Source: UBA2185 sp964564625
Lineage (GTDB): Bacteria; Desulfobacterota; Syntrophia; Syntrophales; UBA2185
NCBI GenBank assembly: GCA_964564625.1
Contig: CAZMBE010000014.1
Coordinates: 16,154-80,153, forward strand
Length of the DNA: 64,000 bases
Direction of reading: 5' to 3'
The notes beneath the pieces are model-generated. The model saw nothing but the letters and a program-made list of their open reading frames with translations. It was not told the DNA's origin and made no database searches. The translations under genes and the position numbers were made by a program. Positions 50,574-59,366 of this stretch are shown one piece after another. Each line of letters starts with the position of its first letter. Positions within the stretch are counted from its first letter, which is position 1.

Positions 50574-51557
50574 TCACGGGCGGCTGAAAAGCAACACAAA
50601 CTGCTCAAACAGTTCTTTCTGAAAGTGCTCCAGCATTTCTTCCTTCATTAATTTCAGGGCCTTAAAAGAATCCATTTTTTTTCGGTAAGGACGATCTGAA
50701 GTCTGCGCGTCAAACACATCAGCAATGGAGCATATCTTTCCGTAGAGATGAATTTCGTCTCCTCTAAGTTTCTTTGGGTATCCCATTCCATTGAATCTCT
50801 CATGGTGCTGCATGACTATTTCTCTACACTCATTGGTTAATTGGTTGGTGTCCAGCAGGATTTTGTGCCCCATAACGGGGTGCTTCCGCATCTGTGCCAT
50901 TTCGTCATCGGTCAGCACTCCCGGCTTATTAATAATTGCAGGATCGACATGCACCTTCCCAAGATCATGGAGGAAAAATCCAGCCCCCAGTTCATACATG
51001 TCATGGGCCATAGATTTCCTGAAAAGTGCCTTGGAGAGCGAAACGGCCAGGAATCCTACATTGACGGAATGGGTATAGGTATAAAAATCATGAGACGTAA
51101 TATTCATCAAGTAATATGATGTATCATCGTCCGTGAGAATCAAATCAACAACTTCTGCAACCCCCTTTTTCACATCATGGATATTTTAGGCACTCGGATT
51201 ATCCAGAAGGTTCCTGATCATAAGGATGGAATGCTTTTGGACGGCTTTTGCTTTTTCCTGGGATGGTAATTTTTTATCGTGAATTGCCTCGCTCAGCTCA
51301 TCGGGGACAACAGTTACGGACTGGGTTTTTACCGTGTGCTCAGGTTGAGGTTCGGGAGGTTTTTGTTCGGTTCCAGGAACCTTGCTCTTTGCGGTATCAA
51401 TGATGACTTCCTCAAAGCCGCACTCGCGAATTTTGCGGATTTGTGCCTTCTCGCTAATAGAAAATTCATTTTTCGCAAAGGGGTGCTTAAACCACGACGT
51501 CGGCAAAATGATATACATGCCGACTTTCAGATCATCTATTTTTATCTTTTTTTCCAT
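50574..51557 (-). pseudogene. HD-GYP phosphodiesterase with N-terminal DUF3391, split by in-frame TAA
   Basis: ATG 51557 (MEKKIKIDDLKVGMYIILP) opens a DUF3391 domain that runs to MIRNLLDNPSA, then TAA at 51186-51188. Without any frame change, the sequence continues NIHDVKKGVAEVVDLILTDD and contains the complete HD-GYP domain: LHDLGKVHVDPAI (HD), then HHERFNGMGYPKKLRGDEI (GYP), to TGA. The join would read SAENIHDVKK with GAA for TAA. HD-GYP proteins hydrolyse cyclic-di-GMP. GTG at 51173 (VKKGVAEVV) could restart translation, giving a separate 199-residue HD-GYP domain. I call it a nonsense-interrupted gene because the two parts are otherwise intact. Confidence 0.85.
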
Positions 51558-51769
51558 AACTGTAAAACGTGAAACAATTCTCCTATAAGCATCTCCTTGA
51601 CTTTCGGATGCCAAGTCTGCATTTTTGCCGCCGCCAGAGAAAATGTCAGGCACTTTTCCCCACGGTCAATTGTTACCTTTGCTCCTTGGTCAATGGGATT
51701 AGTTAATTCCGCTATTCTGTCGCACCCTGTCTCAATGATGAATAAGGGACAACGCTTTTCAATAAACAC
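51542..51769 (-). CDS. Hypothetical protein, upstream partner of HD-GYP gene, start uncertain
   Basis: 75 residues from GTG 51769 (FIEKRCPLFIIETGCDRIAE). The frame continues without start codon further upstream (CHEEVIEIPFFKRTRGF) to a stop at 51821-51823. A good ribosome site and ATG (51816) exist there in another frame, so an indel near the start is likely. Its stop overlaps the HD-GYP start by 16 bases, typical of coupled translation. No family recognised; PilZ-like or other signalling adaptor is possible given its neighbour, but is not shown by motifs. Confidence 0.4.
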   Translation of the reverse strand: MFIEKRCPLFIIETGCDRIAELTNPIDQGAKVTIDRGEKCLTFSLAAAKMQTWHPKVKEMLIGELFHVLQLWKKR

Positions 51770-52151
51770 AAACCCTCGCGTTCTTTTGAAAAACGGGATT
51801 TCAATAACCTCTTCATGGCATCACCCTCACAAAAAAGGTTCAGGTTAGTTGTTAACCTTTTAACGATGCCATATCTAATTATGCCTATATTCGCTCCCGA
51901 TCCCAAGAGACAAATTTCATGGATAACCATTGGAAAGGAAGCATCTCTGTCAAAATCACCAGATGTTTGACTTTAGGAAAAATGAGATAAAAAAGACAGT
52001 ATTTGTCACACGCTACAAAGTGTGAAGATAAATAATGTTAAAAGTTAAAGATCACCTTGAAATGATGACAGCGCTGGGTATGGGATTACACTCAGGAACC
52101 GCCGCATGGAGAAATACCTTCAGCACATCCCTGGCACGACGGCCCACATCA

Positions 52152-52553
52152 TCATTCCCACCCGATGACTTCGTACCCTTTTTCCTGCAAGCACCGGTTC
52201 ATGAAGTTCTTAAAAATAGGGCTCGGTTCAGAAGCCCGAATGATGCCATGCACCAAACCTGCCGCGGCACCGGTGGCAGCGCCAATACCAATACCCCGCC
52301 CAAGACTGCCCGTCACGGCGCCTGCGGCGCCCCCGATCACGGCGCCTCCTGCCCCGCCAATGGCCGTACTTTTGGCAGCCGCAATGCCCGCGTCGGATTT
52401 GACGTATTGATCGGCCATGGCCTCGCATTCCGCAATATCCTTATGGGCCTGCGCTTCACCAACTTTCTGGAGGTGCGCGTTAGGATAAAGAACAGGGCCG
52501 GTAGCGCAACTCGCTAAAAAAAGAATCGAGATCACAAACAGTATCTTGTTCAT
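52152..52553 (-). CDS. Glycine-zipper lipoprotein
   Basis: 133 residues from ATG 52553 (MNKILFVISILFLASC), with lipobox LASC. The mature part has an Asp/Glu-rich N-terminus (AHKDIAECEAMADQY), then a glycine-zipper stretch (AIGGAGGAVIGGAAGAVTGS then GIGIGAATGAAAGLVHGI) and a Cys-containing tail (MNRCLQEKGYEVIGW). Probably an outer-membrane lipoprotein inserting or oligomerising through the zipper. Function unknown. Confidence 0.85.
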   Translation of the reverse strand: MNKILFVISILFLASCATGPVLYPNAHLQKVGEAQAHKDIAECEAMADQYVKSDAGIAAAKSTAIGGAGGAVIGGAAGAVTGSLGRGIGIGAATGAAAGLVHGIIRASEPSPIFKNFMNRCLQEKGYEVIGWE

Positions 52554-52881
52554 CCGTCCTCTCTCCTCAGTCAATACTTTTTTCTTGCTGCCATAACCGC
52601 TCCCCAAAACCTGTCATTAACATTTATAATCTACTATATCTTGACAAATTAAGAAAGTGGAATTCAGGAAGAAACGGGGAGCATAGAGGCTATCGTTAAC
52701 ATCTCCAAGTCCTTGAAGCCGGCGTTCACAAAAAAACAACGATTACCGATGGAAATAGACCGAGCCGTGGTCCCTTATCAATGATGATAGAAACAATGCT
52801 GATTTTTCAGCTTCCGGCCTGCCTCAACATCATCTCTGGCTTAGATTTGCAACAAGAATTGTGGAGGCATTACGCATGAGG
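52554..52881. other. Non-coding stretch before the acyltransferase
   Basis: 328 bases; I see no gene or element. Confidence 0.4.
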
Positions 52882-53811
52882 TTATTCAGCCTGCAAGGAA
52901 TGGCTATTATTTTGATTTGGCCATTTCATAAAATTTTGTATTTGACGATCTTTTTCCCGCCACAACTGCTGTACCCATTTGTGCATGGCATCGCGAAACG
53001 CCGGATCACCTTCGTAATCGCCGTGCAATAAGTGTTGCGGAATTTCTATTGTCTTCATACGCACAATTATATGTTTGACTTTGCCGCAGAGAAACTCCCC
53101 GAAGGCAGGAGTTCCGTCAGGATACACAATGGTAATATCCAGCAAAGAGTTAAATTTACCGCCAAGCACGTTCAGAGCCAGTGCGAGTCCTCCGGATTTT
53201 GGCCGCAGGAGGAATTTGTACTCACTCTTCTGCCGGGCGTGCTTTTCTTCGGTAAAGCGAGTTCCTTCGGGGAAATTCATCACGCTGGTGGGAATAGTAG
53301 CAAATTTCTCGCAGGCCCGGCGCGTTGTTTCAAGATCCTTGCCTCTTTGTTCAGGATGCTTTTCCAGATATTCGGAGCTGTGACGATACAGGAAAGGATA
53401 ATCCAGCGCCCACCATGCGAATCCCATGAAAGGCACTTTAATAAGTTCTCTTTTAATAAAGAATTTCAGCAGGGGAATACGTCGATTTAACAAGTGCTGC
53501 ATCACAAAGATATCAACCCAAGATTGATGATTGCTGACAACCAGATACCATCCGTTATAATTCAAATCCTCCAATCCCTGCACGTCCCATTGTGTTTTTT
53601 GAGTAAGGTGCATCCATCCGCTGTTACAGGCAATCCAATTTTCTCCAATCCGATGAAGAATCCTGTTTAGCACCCGGCGTAAAGAAGGGATGGGTAAAAG
53701 GAATTTCGGAAGAGCGAACACTAACAAAATAGGCACCCATACCAGTACATTTACGAACAAAAGCAATCCCGAGATTGCACCTAAAAGATATGACGGCAGA
53801 AAGTGCAGCAT
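52882..53811 (-). CDS. Lysophospholipid acyltransferase family protein
   Basis: 309 residues from ATG 53811 (MLHFLPSYLLGAISGLLLF). An N-terminal membrane helix pair is followed by the acyltransferase motif NHQSWVDIFVM (the NHxSxxD variant) and FPEGTRFTEEKH, typical of PlsC/YihG-type 1-acylglycerol-3-phosphate acyltransferases. The C-terminal part is polar. Inner membrane phospholipid synthesis; exact acceptor unknown. No adjacent fatty-acid gene. Confidence 0.9.
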   Translation of the reverse strand: MLHFLPSYLLGAISGLLLFVNVLVWVPILLVFALPKFLLPIPSLRRVLNRILHRIGENWIACNSGWMHLTQKTQWDVQGLEDLNYNGWYLVVSNHQSWVDIFVMQHLLNRRIPLLKFFIKRELIKVPFMGFAWWALDYPFLYRHSSEYLEKHPEQRGKDLETTRRACEKFATIPTSVMNFPEGTRFTEEKHARQKSEYKFLLRPKSGGLALALNVLGGKFNSLLDITIVYPDGTPAFGEFLCGKVKHIIVRMKTIEIPQHLLHGDYEGDPAFRDAMHKWVQQLWREKDRQIQNFMKWPNQNNSHSLQAE

Positions 53812-54140
53812 AATGATATTCCTAACTCCATGAAACTGTAACACTCGTTGAGGTATAATTCTATGGTATTTGATTATTATCGTTTGAAATGTTGGTGCGC
53901 CTTTTTGAATTGGAAAAACAGCAGTTCAGGAATGAGTGTGGATGGTACATGACTTAAAATTTACGGGTAAGACACTCAATGTGTTAACCTATATTCGATA
54001 AGGCGCTTCAAAAATCCACTGTTCAGCATTGAAGTTGCATTAGTTAAGCGATGTGGGAAAGTATTTTTCTAATGACCGATCGAAACGAATGGCACCAAAG
54101 GCCTTGTTCTGTGGCTGATAGTATTAGAGCCATTCCCGAG
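53812..54140. other. Non-coding stretch
   Basis: 329 bases between the acyltransferase and the CsgG-like gene, no gene or element seen. Confidence 0.4.
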
Positions 54141-55208
54141 CTATTTGATAATTACATTGGAGACCGTGAATTCGTGCCGGTTTTCCCAGTATCCGGCAAT
54201 ACCAAGATATCCTGGAGCTTTTTTTAGAGGGATGAGAACATTTCTGTAGATGGGCACACCATCAATGAAAAAACTCAATCGTTTGTTTTTGTAAATAATC
54301 CGGGCAGTATGCGGTTCGTCTGGTCTGAAGAAGGGAAGATGATATTGCCGGTCGACCCAGGTCGCACCACGATAAATATTGCCGATCCGCAGCCAGCTTT
54401 GATGGCCGCCGCTCCGCGTGGAAGGGTCCTCGATCTTGTAGTTTATGATGATCCCGTCATCCCAGAAGTCGGGATTCAGGGAACGGTTACCATACAGGAT
54501 GAATATCATCTCATAGTAGTGGGACGCGTCTCTCCCTTTCGCCGAAAACGTGAGGGTCACATCGGCCTCGTCCGGAAGGGAGCGCGCTAACCATGCTATG
54601 GTATCTTTCGGGTATCCCGCATTGCGCAGGCTGTTTCCATCCACAATCCAATAGCGCTCATCGTAGTACCAACGCCCAGGAGCTCCCTTCGCAGGGCGCC
54701 TCTCCGGAATGGTCTCTGTTGCCGCTGGCTTTACCGTGCCACCGAAGAGATTCTGGATCAACTCTTGGCTGAGGCTTGTCAGCAGGTTGAGGTCGTTGCC
54801 GGTGACGTTTCGCCCCAGTTTTGCCTCTCCAGTCTTGACATCGATCATGCGTGAGTTGATAGTATAGGCAGTGCCGATCTTCACGACGGATCCTATGACG
54901 ATGAGGTCGGCCCCGATGATCTTTCCGAGTTGAACAGCACTCTTGTCATCGATGAGCCCGGATTTCTGGAGGGCCTGCTCCGACAGTGCTCTGTTGATTT
55001 GAGCTCTTTCAACAACCTGGTAGTCCTCTGTGCCTACCAACTCCGTCCGGATAATCTCCGCCACGGCCTTGCCCAGGTGCTCTTCGGCGCCAATGCTTTC
55101 AAAGTCGAGAACGGCGACGGTAGACTTGTTCTTGGCCCAGGCGACGCCCGACAAACCGAGAACTGTGAGTAGAATGAGACACAAGAGGATTGCACAGGTT
55201 CTTTTCAT
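54141..55208 (-). CDS. CsgG-like periplasmic protein fused to a C-terminal jelly-roll/lectin-like domain
   Basis: 355 residues. The signal peptide (ILLCLILLTVLGLSGVAWA) is followed by a CsgG/LpoB/TolB-N-like domain: TVAVLDFESIGAEEHLGKAV, TELVGTEDYQVVERAQINRAL, then IGADLIVIGSVVKIGTAYTINSRMIDVKTGEAKLGRNV. After residue 180 a beta-rich domain (ADVTLTFSAKGRDASHYYEM, then GIAGYWENRHEFTVSNVII) resembles LamG/concanavalin-like or DUF1080-like folds. The fusion could bind an envelope glycan. Ribosome site AAGGAG. No lipobox Cys is seen near the cleavage site. Confidence 0.8.
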   Translation of the reverse strand: MKRTCAILLCLILLTVLGLSGVAWAKNKSTVAVLDFESIGAEEHLGKAVAEIIRTELVGTEDYQVVERAQINRALSEQALQKSGLIDDKSAVQLGKIIGADLIVIGSVVKIGTAYTINSRMIDVKTGEAKLGRNVTGNDLNLLTSLSQELIQNLFGGTVKPAATETIPERRPAKGAPGRWYYDERYWIVDGNSLRNAGYPKDTIAWLARSLPDEADVTLTFSAKGRDASHYYEMIFILYGNRSLNPDFWDDGIIINYKIEDPSTRSGGHQSWLRIGNIYRGATWVDRQYHLPFFRPDEPHTARIIYKNKRLSFFIDGVPIYRNVLIPLKKAPGYLGIAGYWENRHEFTVSNVIIK

Positions 55209-55740
55209 GGATATACTCCTTCTATGGACACGCGCCGTTATCTATTCATTTCTCGCGAAAATGCATACCACATTTAGCGTCAGAATGCTGCATTTTTTGA
55301 TTCTTTTCTAATCCGTTTTCTCAATCACCAATATACATTGCCCTTTGGTTATTTTTAGAGCGGCCGCAAAGAACTGACATTGTATCCATGGTTGCGAAAT
55401 GTGATTTGATAAGACGTTGCTTTCTGACGGGGTAAATATAGGAATTTCCAATGTGTATGTCAATTACTATTTCCCCATGAGCCTGTCGCGACCGAAGCTC
55501 TGCTCTTCCGCGGGAAGGTGATTGACCCAACAGGGGCAGGAGAATGAGACCCGCGACTTGTGGACGCACAAGCTTACCCCCTGCCTGCTCTCCGTCGGCG
55601 GACTAGGCAAGGCACAGCACAGCTATTCTCGTGTACCAATGGAGTTGTGAGAAGTTTTCAATATCTGACGCGTCTGTGGGACAGCGATTGCTGAGGGGTG
55701 ATGGTTTTAGGAAGTTTCGGTGAGGGACCTCATAATCCCC
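55209..55740. other. 532-base non-coding region
   Basis: No gene recognised on either strand. No clear repeat or terminator. Confidence 0.4.
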
Positions 55741-56391
55741 TTAAAGATAGGCGTCCCCTTTTTTTACCTTTTGCCCTTTCATAACAAAAACAGAAAAAGA
55801 CCGTATTCCTTCACCAGGGACATCCTTATCTATTATCGCAACGGTTGAATCACTTATATTATTGAATCCTGCCTGAATGAAAAGCTTACGCATGGATGAT
55901 CTCTCAAAGCCGAAATGAATCACACCTTCTTTGTTGCCGTGGAATTTACCTTCATCCGGATCGAGGTCAGCGATACATATATACCCATTTGGATGAAGCA
56001 AATTATAAAATTGATTAATCAAAATAAAAGGATCATTGACATGATGGAAAGTCATGCTGCAAGTAATGAGATGAAACCTGCCTTCAAGGGTATCACCTGT
56101 TTCAAGGTCAAGGAATTGTGTTGTAACATTCGTGAGAGAATATTTTTTAATCTTTTCACGCAAAACATCAAGCATCCCCTGTGAGCTGTCTGCTCCAGTT
56201 ATTGAGTGGACATAGGGCTGCAATGAAAGCGTTAAGAGACCGGTGCCGCAGCCGTAGTCGAGAACGTCCATGTCCGCACGAACCTCGACCGACTTCATGA
56301 TGGCATTCGCAACGTCGGCGGCAAGTTTTATGCGCCCCGGCTTTTCATCCCAGGTGACAGCTGCGTGATCAAAATCCTTTTTTGACATCAT
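55741..56391 (-). CDS. Class I SAM-dependent methyltransferase
   Basis: 216 residues from ATG 56391 (MMSKKDFDHAAVTWDEKPGRI). Rossmann motif MDVLDYGCGTGLLTLSL binds S-adenosylmethionine, followed by GADSSQGMLDVLREK and the post-motif LITCSMTFHHVNDP, PNGYICIADLD. It belongs to the UbiE/Mg-protoporphyrin-like Methyltransf_11/25 group. Substrate unknown. Ribosome site GGAGATGAC. Confidence 0.9.
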   Translation of the reverse strand: MMSKKDFDHAAVTWDEKPGRIKLAADVANAIMKSVEVRADMDVLDYGCGTGLLTLSLQPYVHSITGADSSQGMLDVLREKIKKYSLTNVTTQFLDLETGDTLEGRFHLITCSMTFHHVNDPFILINQFYNLLHPNGYICIADLDPDEGKFHGNKEGVIHFGFERSSMRKLFIQAGFNNISDSTVAIIDKDVPGEGIRSFSVFVMKGQKVKKGDAYL

Positions 56392-56547
56392 GTCATCTCC
56401 TGAATCACCATCTATGTGACGTACCGTTTTCTTCAGTGTACAAAGTAAGTCCAATTTACAAGTTTAATAACCAGGATGAACAGTTTCAAAAGCCCGATGC
56501 CGGAGCAATGTTAATCCCTTTTTATGAGGGCCATCTTGTATTGTATG

Positions 56548-56886
56548 CTACTTAATCTCTGTTATCGTCAAGACATTCTCGTACATAGAGAACATCGGTA
56601 TTCGCCATCCATATTTCCTGATCTTGACTATCTTCCCTTTCAAGAGGATCGCATTGTTCTGAACCGTACCCGAATTGAACTTTAATCGATAATAGGCATC
56701 TTCGTTTACAAACGGACTATATTCAGTGGCGATCATGAATCTTCCGTCAACAAGCATCATCTGTGCATCCGTTATTCTTGTCTGGACGGTATCCGCAATA
56801 AAGTAACTATATAATACCAACAGGATGCAAACAACGATACCTGTCAAGATAGCCGTCATCTTCATCTTTGTGCTTTTTTGTACCAT
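56548..56886 (-). CDS. Hypothetical single-pass membrane-anchored protein
   Basis: 112 residues; N-terminal helix MTAILTGIVVCILLVLYSYFI, then an extracytoplasmic beta-rich part (TDAQMMLVDGRFMIATEYSPF and NNAILLKGKIVKIRKYGW). Function unknown. Confidence 0.65.
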   Translation of the reverse strand: MVQKSTKMKMTAILTGIVVCILLVLYSYFIADTVQTRITDAQMMLVDGRFMIATEYSPFVNEDAYYRLKFNSGTVQNNAILLKGKIVKIRKYGWRIPMFSMYENVLTITEIK

Positions 56887-57135
56887 GCTAACTACTCCTC
56901 TTTAAAGGCTATTAATGATGAGATCTCTGATGTGCGGTCTATCCATTCATCGAAGTTAGTGTGAACTATTGATACAATTTCGATATCGCTGCATATTCGG
57001 AGGATACAACCTCTTTTGGATCAGGTTGTTGTGCCATGGTTTATGCCCAAAATATTCCCGTCTGATCTCTGTCTACTGCTTTCAACAGATCATCAAAATT
57101 AGAACTCGGTTCAGCCTCGCTAGGATGCCTCTTAA

Positions 57136-57411
57136 TCAATCTACAATCAATACACAGTTATAACCGCCGTAAAGATTCAAGTGCCGAATCTCACAGGTTG
57201 GATCATCCTTCCATCTGCCGTCTACGATAAAGCGGTATTCATAGGTCCCGGAAAAGAGGTTCACAACCGTCGACCAGTTTCCTTCCTTATTTTTCTTCAG
57301 GGGATTCGCAGCAGAATTCCAGCCATTAAAGGTCCCAACAAGGAAAACCGCCTCAGCTTCCGGTGCATAATATTTGAAAGTGATCCTTTTCTTAAAAATC
57401 TTCTCAGTCAT
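57136..57411 (-). CDS. Glycogen-binding (CBM48/AMPK-type) single-domain protein
   Basis: 91 residues. VFLVGTFNGWNSAANPLKKNKEGNWSTVVNL and GTYEYRFIVDGRWKDDP follow the CBM48/AMPK beta glycogen-binding pattern, with FNGWN and YEYRFIVDG as carbohydrate contact residues. It overlaps the small orf42 by four bases (ATGA) and so is coupled to dnaJ upstream. No catalytic domain; likely a glucan-binding or regulatory protein. Confidence 0.88.
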   Translation of the reverse strand: MTEKIFKKRITFKYYAPEAEAVFLVGTFNGWNSAANPLKKNKEGNWSTVVNLFSGTYEYRFIVDGRWKDDPTCEIRHLNLYGGYNCVLIVD

Positions 57412-57536
57412 TTTTTCACCTCAATTCCTCTGGCCAGTTTGTCCTTTATAATCTCTACTTCACTCTCGACCAGGTTGACGCAACCTTGTTTAGGAATGCC
57501 AGCGGGTAAAATCATGCCGGATATATTCCTTATCAT
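57408..57536 (-). CDS. orf42, tiny protein between dnaJ and CBM48 gene
   Basis: 42 residues from ATG 57536, MIRNISGMILPAGIPKQGCV then NLVESEVEIIKDKLARGIEVKK. Start overlaps the dnaJ stop (ATGA) and stop overlaps the CBM48 start (ATGA), the arrangement expected of a coupled operon gene. The C-terminus is a helical, charged segment. No family recognised; it is easily missed because of its length. Confidence 0.6.
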   Translation of the reverse strand: MIRNISGMILPAGIPKQGCVNLVESEVEIIKDKLARGIEVKK

Positions 57537-58342
57537 GACCTCACGCGAGACCAGATAGCGGCGATGAGATCTTTCACTTTCTGCATCAGATGGTTTCTGA
57601 TGTGGATGGTTACATAAAGATCTCCGGCCTCTCCGCCGGCGCTGCCGGCCTCTCCCATCCCTCTCAGGCGCAGTTGTTTTCCCGCCCTCATGTTCGGGGG
57701 GATGGTTACAAACAACTCCTTGTCCGCCTTTCTGGATGAATATCGTATCTTTCCACCAAGCCGGGCCAGGTTGGGAGAAATCACGATGAAATCATGCAAA
57801 TCCTTGCCTCTTTCAGGCAGCTCAATGCCCCATTTCTTTTTCAAGCCGTATCGGATTATCTTGCCAAGGTACCCGCCTATCGGGACACTTCTTCCGTTAC
57901 CTTCTCCTCCTCCGAAGCCGCCCACAATGACCCGGCCAAAAACGCCCGGCCTCCTGAATTCGAAGGTCCGATATCCGGCGCCATACGATTCCCTGAAGAC
58001 ATCGTCAAAACCCCTGAAACCGAAGACCCGGCTCAATTCTTCAAAGATCTGCTGGATGTCCGAGTTCTTGAAGATATCCTGATCGGAATAGGCCTGTCTG
58101 AACTGGCCATAGGCCGATGATCCATAGGCCTTCCTGAGCGCATCATATTCGCTTCTCTTTTTAGGATCGGAAAGCACGGCATAGGACTCGTTTATCTCTT
58201 TCATTCGGTCTGCAGCCTCCGGGTTGTCTTTGTTCCTGTCCGGGTGGTGCAAAAGGGCAAGCCGACGGTATGCGTCCCGAACCTGCTTCTGGCCGGCATC
58301 CTTTTCCAATCCCAATATGTCATAGTAGTCTTTCTGTTCCAT
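57533..58342 (-). CDS. J-domain protein with C-terminal DnaJ substrate-binding-like domain
   Basis: 269 residues. The J domain (DYYDILGLEKDAGQKQVRDAYRRLALLHHPDRNKDNPEAA) holds the HPD motif. The C-terminal half (residues about 170-269, FIVISPNLARLGGKIRYSSRK then TIPPNMRAGKQLRLRGMGEAG, GDLYVTIHIRNH) is the CTD of DnaJ/CbpA-type proteins. No Zn-finger, so it is type-II like. It stimulates DnaK ATPase. It starts an operon with orf42 and a glycogen-binding protein. Confidence 0.9.
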   Translation of the reverse strand: MEQKDYYDILGLEKDAGQKQVRDAYRRLALLHHPDRNKDNPEAADRMKEINESYAVLSDPKKRSEYDALRKAYGSSAYGQFRQAYSDQDIFKNSDIQQIFEELSRVFGFRGFDDVFRESYGAGYRTFEFRRPGVFGRVIVGGFGGGEGNGRSVPIGGYLGKIIRYGLKKKWGIELPERGKDLHDFIVISPNLARLGGKIRYSSRKADKELFVTIPPNMRAGKQLRLRGMGEAGSAGGEAGDLYVTIHIRNHLMQKVKDLIAAIWSRVRS

Positions 58343-58658
58343 GGTTTATCGTTTTTTGGAGGAACTCTGGTCCACATCACATTTCAGGTCGGGCGCCCCT
58401 CAAAATCTTCCCCTCTTGTGGAGATAGTGATAGGCCACGATGTTTACGGTGGTGAATGAGGTTTACACCCCGCACCATGTCCCAGATCGGGACGGCACAA
58501 CAAGGATAGTCTGATACGAGGTTGCTTCTGGATGGAAAGAATATAAAACAAGGGAAAAACAAGATCAAGAAGAAAAAGAACCAAAGGCAAGGAGACAAAA
58601 TGGGTCTTCTGTGGAACATGGAACCGTGCAGGATTGTCCTTTATACATTGATTACCGT
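58343..58658. other. Non-coding stretch between dnaJ and livF
   Basis: 316 bases, no gene or element identified. Confidence 0.4.
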
Positions 58659-59366
58659 TCACATTCCCAAGTACGCCCTTTTTACGTCTTCGTTATGGAG
58701 GAGGCTGTCGGCTGTTCCTTCCAGGGTGATCCGGCCGTTTTCCATGACATAGCCCCGGTGGGCAACCTTCAGGGCCATATGGGCGTTCTGTTCCACCAGG
58801 AAGATGGTGGTACCGCTTTCCGAGTTGATTTTTCTGATGATATCGAAAATCAGCTTCACAATAATCGGGCCCAGACCTAACGAAGGTTCGTCGAGGAGGA
58901 GCAGACGCGGACGTGCCATGAGGGCGCGGGAGATAGCTAACATCTGCTGTTCCCCCCCGCTCAGGGTACCCCCGGGCTGGTTCCGTCTTTCCCCGAGGAC
59001 AGGAAAGAGATCAAATATATGATTCAGGTCTTTTTTTATGTCTGCCGTATCTCTTCTGAGAAATGCCCCCATATCGAGATTTTCCATGACCGTGAGACGG
59101 GGGAATATCCGGCGGCCCTCGGGGACGAGGGAAATCCCCAATGCAACGATCTCATCGGGACTCAAGGTGTGAATGGGTTTGTCGAGAAACAAAATTTCGC
59201 CGTCCCTGGGAGGAGCAATCCCGGTAATGGACATGAGGGTGGTAGTTTTCCCGGCGCCATTGGCCCCGATAAGCGTGATAATTTCTCCAGGGGAAACATG
59301 TAGAGAGAGGTCTTTCAGTATTTGGATATTGCCGTAAAAAGTCCTGAGGTTTCTCAGCTTAAGCAT
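58659..59366 (-). CDS. livF: Branched-chain amino-acid ABC transporter ATPase LivF-type
   Basis: 235 residues from ATG 59366 (MLKLRNLRTFYGNIQILKDL). ABC ATPase motifs: Walker A GANGAGKTT, signature LSGGEQQMLAISRALM, Walker B LLLDEPSLGL and H-loop VEQNAHMALKV. LivF members usually pair with LivG. The start overlaps livG by eight bases. It is the last gene of the liv operon. Confidence 0.95.
   Translation of the reverse strand: MLKLRNLRTFYGNIQILKDLSLHVSPGEIITLIGANGAGKTTTLMSITGIAPPRDGEILFLDKPIHTLSPDEIVALGISLVPEGRRIFPRLTVMENLDMGAFLRRDTADIKKDLNHIFDLFPVLGERRNQPGGTLSGGEQQMLAISRALMARPRLLLLDEPSLGLGPIIVKLIFDIIRKINSESGTTIFLVEQNAHMALKVAHRGYVMENGRITLEGTADSLLHNEDVKRAYLGM

Noticed and set aside
55321..55569. 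Minus-strand 82-codon frame
   Set aside because: No domain, weak start and unrelated composition.
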